Position numbers and translations under genes: made by a program
Assembly (NCBI GenBank): GCA_964576265.1
Contig: CAZNVB010000289.1
Location: forward strand, 1-24,177
Origin: CAZNVB01 sp964576265
GTDB taxonomy: Bacteria > Acidobacteriota > Aminicenantia > Aminicenantales > UBA8522
DNA: 24,177 bases
Direction: 5' to 3'
Notes under the pieces: model-generated
Told to the model about the DNA's origin: nothing
Seen by the model: the letters and a program-made list of their open reading frames with translations, nothing else
Databases searched by the model: none
Shown here: in pieces, positions 21,811 through 24,177 of the stretch
Layout of the letters: each line of letters opens with the position of its first letter
Position numbering within the stretch: the first letter of the stretch is position 1

Positions 21811-24177
21811 TCAGAAGTTGACGTAGAAGCTCAGGGCGAACTTGCGGGGGGAGGCGTAGGACATCGGTTTCCCGAACGTCGGCTGATCGGACCGCTGGTC
21901 GATCGTCATCACGGTCTGGGTATCGAAGACGTTCATCAGCCGGAGCTCGACAACGCCGCTGAACTTGCCGAAGGGAATCGTGTGCGAAACCTGGGCATCC
22001 AGATTTCCCCAGGTGGCGAGCCTGTGGCTCCCCGCCTTTTCTAAGTACCGATAGTAGTTGCCGTAAGCGTCGCGTCCGCGGGATTCCCAGGGCCGTCCGC
22101 TCTGAATCCTCCAATAAAATCCGAGAACCGTCCTCTTGTAGAATTCCCAGGTTCCGAAGAGCTTGAAGACATGAGTTCGGTCGCCCATCATGATCCCGGT
22201 CCGGTTCGGCTCGCTGATATAAAGCCCCGGAGCGTCTTCGAGATAGGAGGAAGCATAATACAAAGCCGATCCCGGGGCGTAATCGAGATCCCAATTCCCC
22301 TCGAGCCGGCTCCAGGTGTACATGGCCGTCAACGACCATTTTTCAGCGTACTGGCGCTTGATTTCGACGGTCAGGGCTTTGTATTTCCTCCACGCCTTGC
22401 CGGCGACGAAATCGGGGAACGGAAGGAGCTTGGCCTGGATCTCTGGCGGGAGAGCGGAATACGAAACCGTCTGCCCGTCGAGGTTGCCGCCGACGTACTT
22501 GGAGGCACTGCCGCTATCTCGGTTGAGCGTCGGATAGTCTTCGAGCATGTGCTTCATCGTCCGGTACTGCCCCCAGACCTCGACGGTCCAATTCTTCGTG
22601 ATCGGCCGGCTGTAGCCGGCGACATACTCATCGGTATAGGTCGCCTTGAGGTCGGGAAGGACGACTTTTCCGGTTTCCGCTGCCTGGGGGTTATCGGCCA
22701 GCAGGTTGCCCTCCATGTCGAAAAAGGCGTCGTTCCGATAGATCCGGATCGGCGCCCAGGCGCGGGCGATCGAACGATTGTCCATGTTGTAATAGCGCCC
22801 CCAATTGGCGTAGAGCTTGTCCTGGGCTTTCGGATCCAGCATGAAAGTGAAACCGAGCCGCGGTTGAATCTCCTGGTCGAAGTTGAATTTCAGGAAGGTC
22901 TTTTTCTCCCCGGCAGTCTTGGTGCTGAATTCATCGCGGTTCAAAAGAACTCCCAGGGTCAGAGTCAATCGCTCGCCGATCGTGGCCGTATCCTGGAGGA
23001 AAAGGGAATAGGTCCGCCCCCTCGAATCCTGAGGTGACTGCCTGGAATAATAACGGGCCCGAAATGCTTTCTGGCCGGCATAGGTCGTGACGATGATGCT
23101 TCCCCAGCCGTTGGCCAGTCGTTCCAGCCATTCCCCGCCGTCGTCATATCCGAAACCGGCCTTCAGAACATGGGAATGGCCTCGAAAATCCAGGTACTGG
23201 CTGAGGGTGAATTTGACTTCATCGCGGTCGAATTTCTGGGTGTTGTATTCCGATGCTCCTCCGACATACTGGCCGGAGAGAGTCGCCGGCGGGAAAATAA
23301 AACCTGCGGCCGTCTGGAAATAGCCCATTCGGGGAAGATTCGCCGGGTCGAATTTCGGCTGATAGCCGAGGTCGGTGACCGGCACGCTCCGGTAATTTTC
23401 AGTGACGTGGTCGTACTTGGCTTCGAGAAGCGTCGACTGGGAGATCGTCCAGACCCACGAGGCGTAGATGATCCGTTCCAGGGCTTCACTGTCCGTTGCT
23501 ACCTGCGGGGAATCATTGACGCCCACACCGGCGTTCTTGTTGGTGTAATCGTTGTTCCTGAAGCTCAGCGAGAACAGATGAGCCTTGACGGGATTGGAGC
23601 TGAGTTTGACGAAGAGCTCGCTTCCCGTGGTCTTGGCATCGGGAACGGCGCCGAGGTTGTTGATCCTCCCGGTCGTCTTGGAATAAGGAATGTTGGCGGA
23701 AACATACCACCAGAGCTTGTCCCGGATGAGCGGGCCGCCGACGCCGAGCGCCGGGTTGAACCGGTCGTACTTGGTCACGATGTTCGGGTCGCGGAATTTT
23801 CCGGTAAACTCGTTCGGCTCAAAGACAAACCGGAAGGAACCGGCAACCAGGTTCGATCCCGATTTGGTGATGGCGTTGGTCACCATGCCGCTCGCCCGGC
23901 CGAACTCGGCGCTGATCCCTCCCCGCTTGATGTTGACTTCTTGGATGTCGAGCTCGGAAAAATTGGCGCTTAAATAACCAAAGAAGGGATTGGTGATGTT
24001 CGATCCGTCATAAAGGAAGACGTTATCCTGCCTGTTCCCGCCGGCGTTCGGAGCGAAATCCCGGTTATCGGCCACTCCGGGCGCCAGTTGAAAGAGCGAG
24101 GCATAGGTCCTGCCGAGGGGCAGCTTTTCCACGACCGTGTTCAACCAGTTGGAGGAAATCTCGGTCGACTTCAGGTC
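21811..24177 (-). CDS. TonB-dependent receptor, Oar-like, 5' end outside the window
   Basis: The C-terminal 788 residues of an outer-membrane TonB-dependent receptor. The frame is open to the window edge, so the signal peptide, TonB box and probable carboxypeptidase-regulatory-like N-domain are missing. The visible part begins within the plug (EKLPLGRTYASLFQLAPGV, DGSNITNPFFGY, EVNIKRGGISAEFGRASG, VTNAITKSGSN). It continues through a long beta barrel rich in Tyr, Trp and Gly and ends in the barrel-type C-terminus LSFYVNF. The plug sequence is of the Oar/SusC-like class common in Acidobacteriota and Aminicenantes, where such receptors import large oligomers or peptides. The substrate is unknown. 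An intrinsic terminator follows the stop. Confidence 0.92.
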   Translation of the reverse strand, partial: DLKSTEISSNWLNTVVEKLPLGRTYASLFQLAPGVADNRDFAPNAGGNRQDNVFLYDGSNITNPFFGYLSANFSELDIQEVNIKRGGISAEFGRASGMVTNAITKSGSNLVAGSFRFVFEPNEFTGKFRDPNIVTKYDRFNPALGVGGPLIRDKLWWYVSANIPYSKTTGRINNLGAVPDAKTTGSELFVKLSSNPVKAHLFSLSFRNNDYTNKNAGVGVNDSPQVATDSEALERIIYASWVWTISQSTLLEAKYDHVTENYRSVPVTDLGYQPKFDPANLPRMGYFQTAAGFIFPPATLSGQYVGGASEYNTQKFDRDEVKFTLSQYLDFRGHSHVLKAGFGYDDGGEWLERLANGWGSIIVTTYAGQKAFRARYYSRQSPQDSRGRTYSLFLQDTATIGERLTLTLGVLLNRDEFSTKTAGEKKTFLKFNFDQEIQPRLGFTFMLDPKAQDKLYANWGRYYNMDNRSIARAWAPIRIYRNDAFFDMEGNLLADNPQAAETGKVVLPDLKATYTDEYVAGYSRPITKNWTVEVWGQYRTMKHMLEDYPTLNRDSGSASKYVGGNLDGQTVSYSALPPEIQAKLLPFPDFVAGKAWRKYKALTVEIKRQYAEKWSLTAMYTWSRLEGNWDLDYAPGSALYYASSYLEDAPGLYISEPNRTGIMMGDRTHVFKLFGTWEFYKRTVLGFYWRIQSGRPWESRGRDAYGNYYRYLEKAGSHRLATWGNLDAQVSHTIPFGKFSGVVELRLMNVFDTQTVMTIDQRSDQPTFGKPMSYASPRKFALSFYVNF

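Overview
The window reads as a chromosomal segment of an anaerobic or microaerophilic Gram-negative bacterium. It carries outer-membrane proteins (a porin-like barrel and an Oar-type TonB-dependent receptor), rubrerythrins, rubredoxin, and an NtrY/NtrX pair. The mix, including a long carboxypeptidase-regulatory-type TonB receptor, would suit Candidatus Aminicenantes or a relative of Acidobacteriota. That placement is an inference from gene content, not a measured phylogeny. There are no mobile elements, rRNA, tRNA or CRISPR arrays, and no gene-free stretch longer than about 280 bases.

Region 1 (1-4050, minus strand) is an iron-sulfur operon: nfu, a NifS/IscS-like protein, an IscU scaffold with a zinc-ribbon tail, a TusA-like sulfur carrier, nadA (a 4Fe-4S enzyme), rubrerythrin, and the first codons of one further gene. 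A recognisable promoter lies upstream, with a palindrome abutting its -35 box. The NifS/IscS homologue is the most striking item. It keeps the mobile-loop cysteine but has lost the PLP-binding lysine and several other active-site residues. This recalls the Archaeoglobus IscS that helps IscU hold a cluster instead of taking sulfur from cysteine. With TusA next door, the operon may build clusters from sulfide or a carrier persulfide.

Region 2 (4064-10808, minus strand) is a run of close-packed or overlapping genes behind one strong promoter: a ferritin-like diiron protein, rubredoxin, an NAD(P)H-rubredoxin oxidoreductase-like flavoprotein, a porin-like barrel, purA (one-base frameshift near its start), a DUF438/hemerythrin/PAS protein and a PhzF-family protein. 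The first three look like an O2/peroxide reduction chain.

Region 3 (10846-13989): mutM/fpg (minus) is divergent from two small membrane proteins and ftsE-ftsX (plus). ftsX has no standard start codon at the expected place. Region 4 (13969-14625): endonuclease V, convergent with ftsX. Region 5 (14814-19886, plus): a RodZ-like protein, NtrY-type kinase, NtrX-type regulator with an altered GAFTGA loop, and recO. Region 6 (19879-24177): a UbiA-family prenyltransferase (minus), an archaeal-type thymidylate synthase (plus), and the 3' part of a TonB-dependent receptor (minus) with a clear intrinsic terminator.

Several genes (mutM, the 11793 membrane gene, rodZ, ubiA, and less clearly ftsE) have good -35/-10 elements only a few bases before the start codon and no Shine-Dalgarno sequence. 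Leaderless or near-leaderless mRNAs may be common here.
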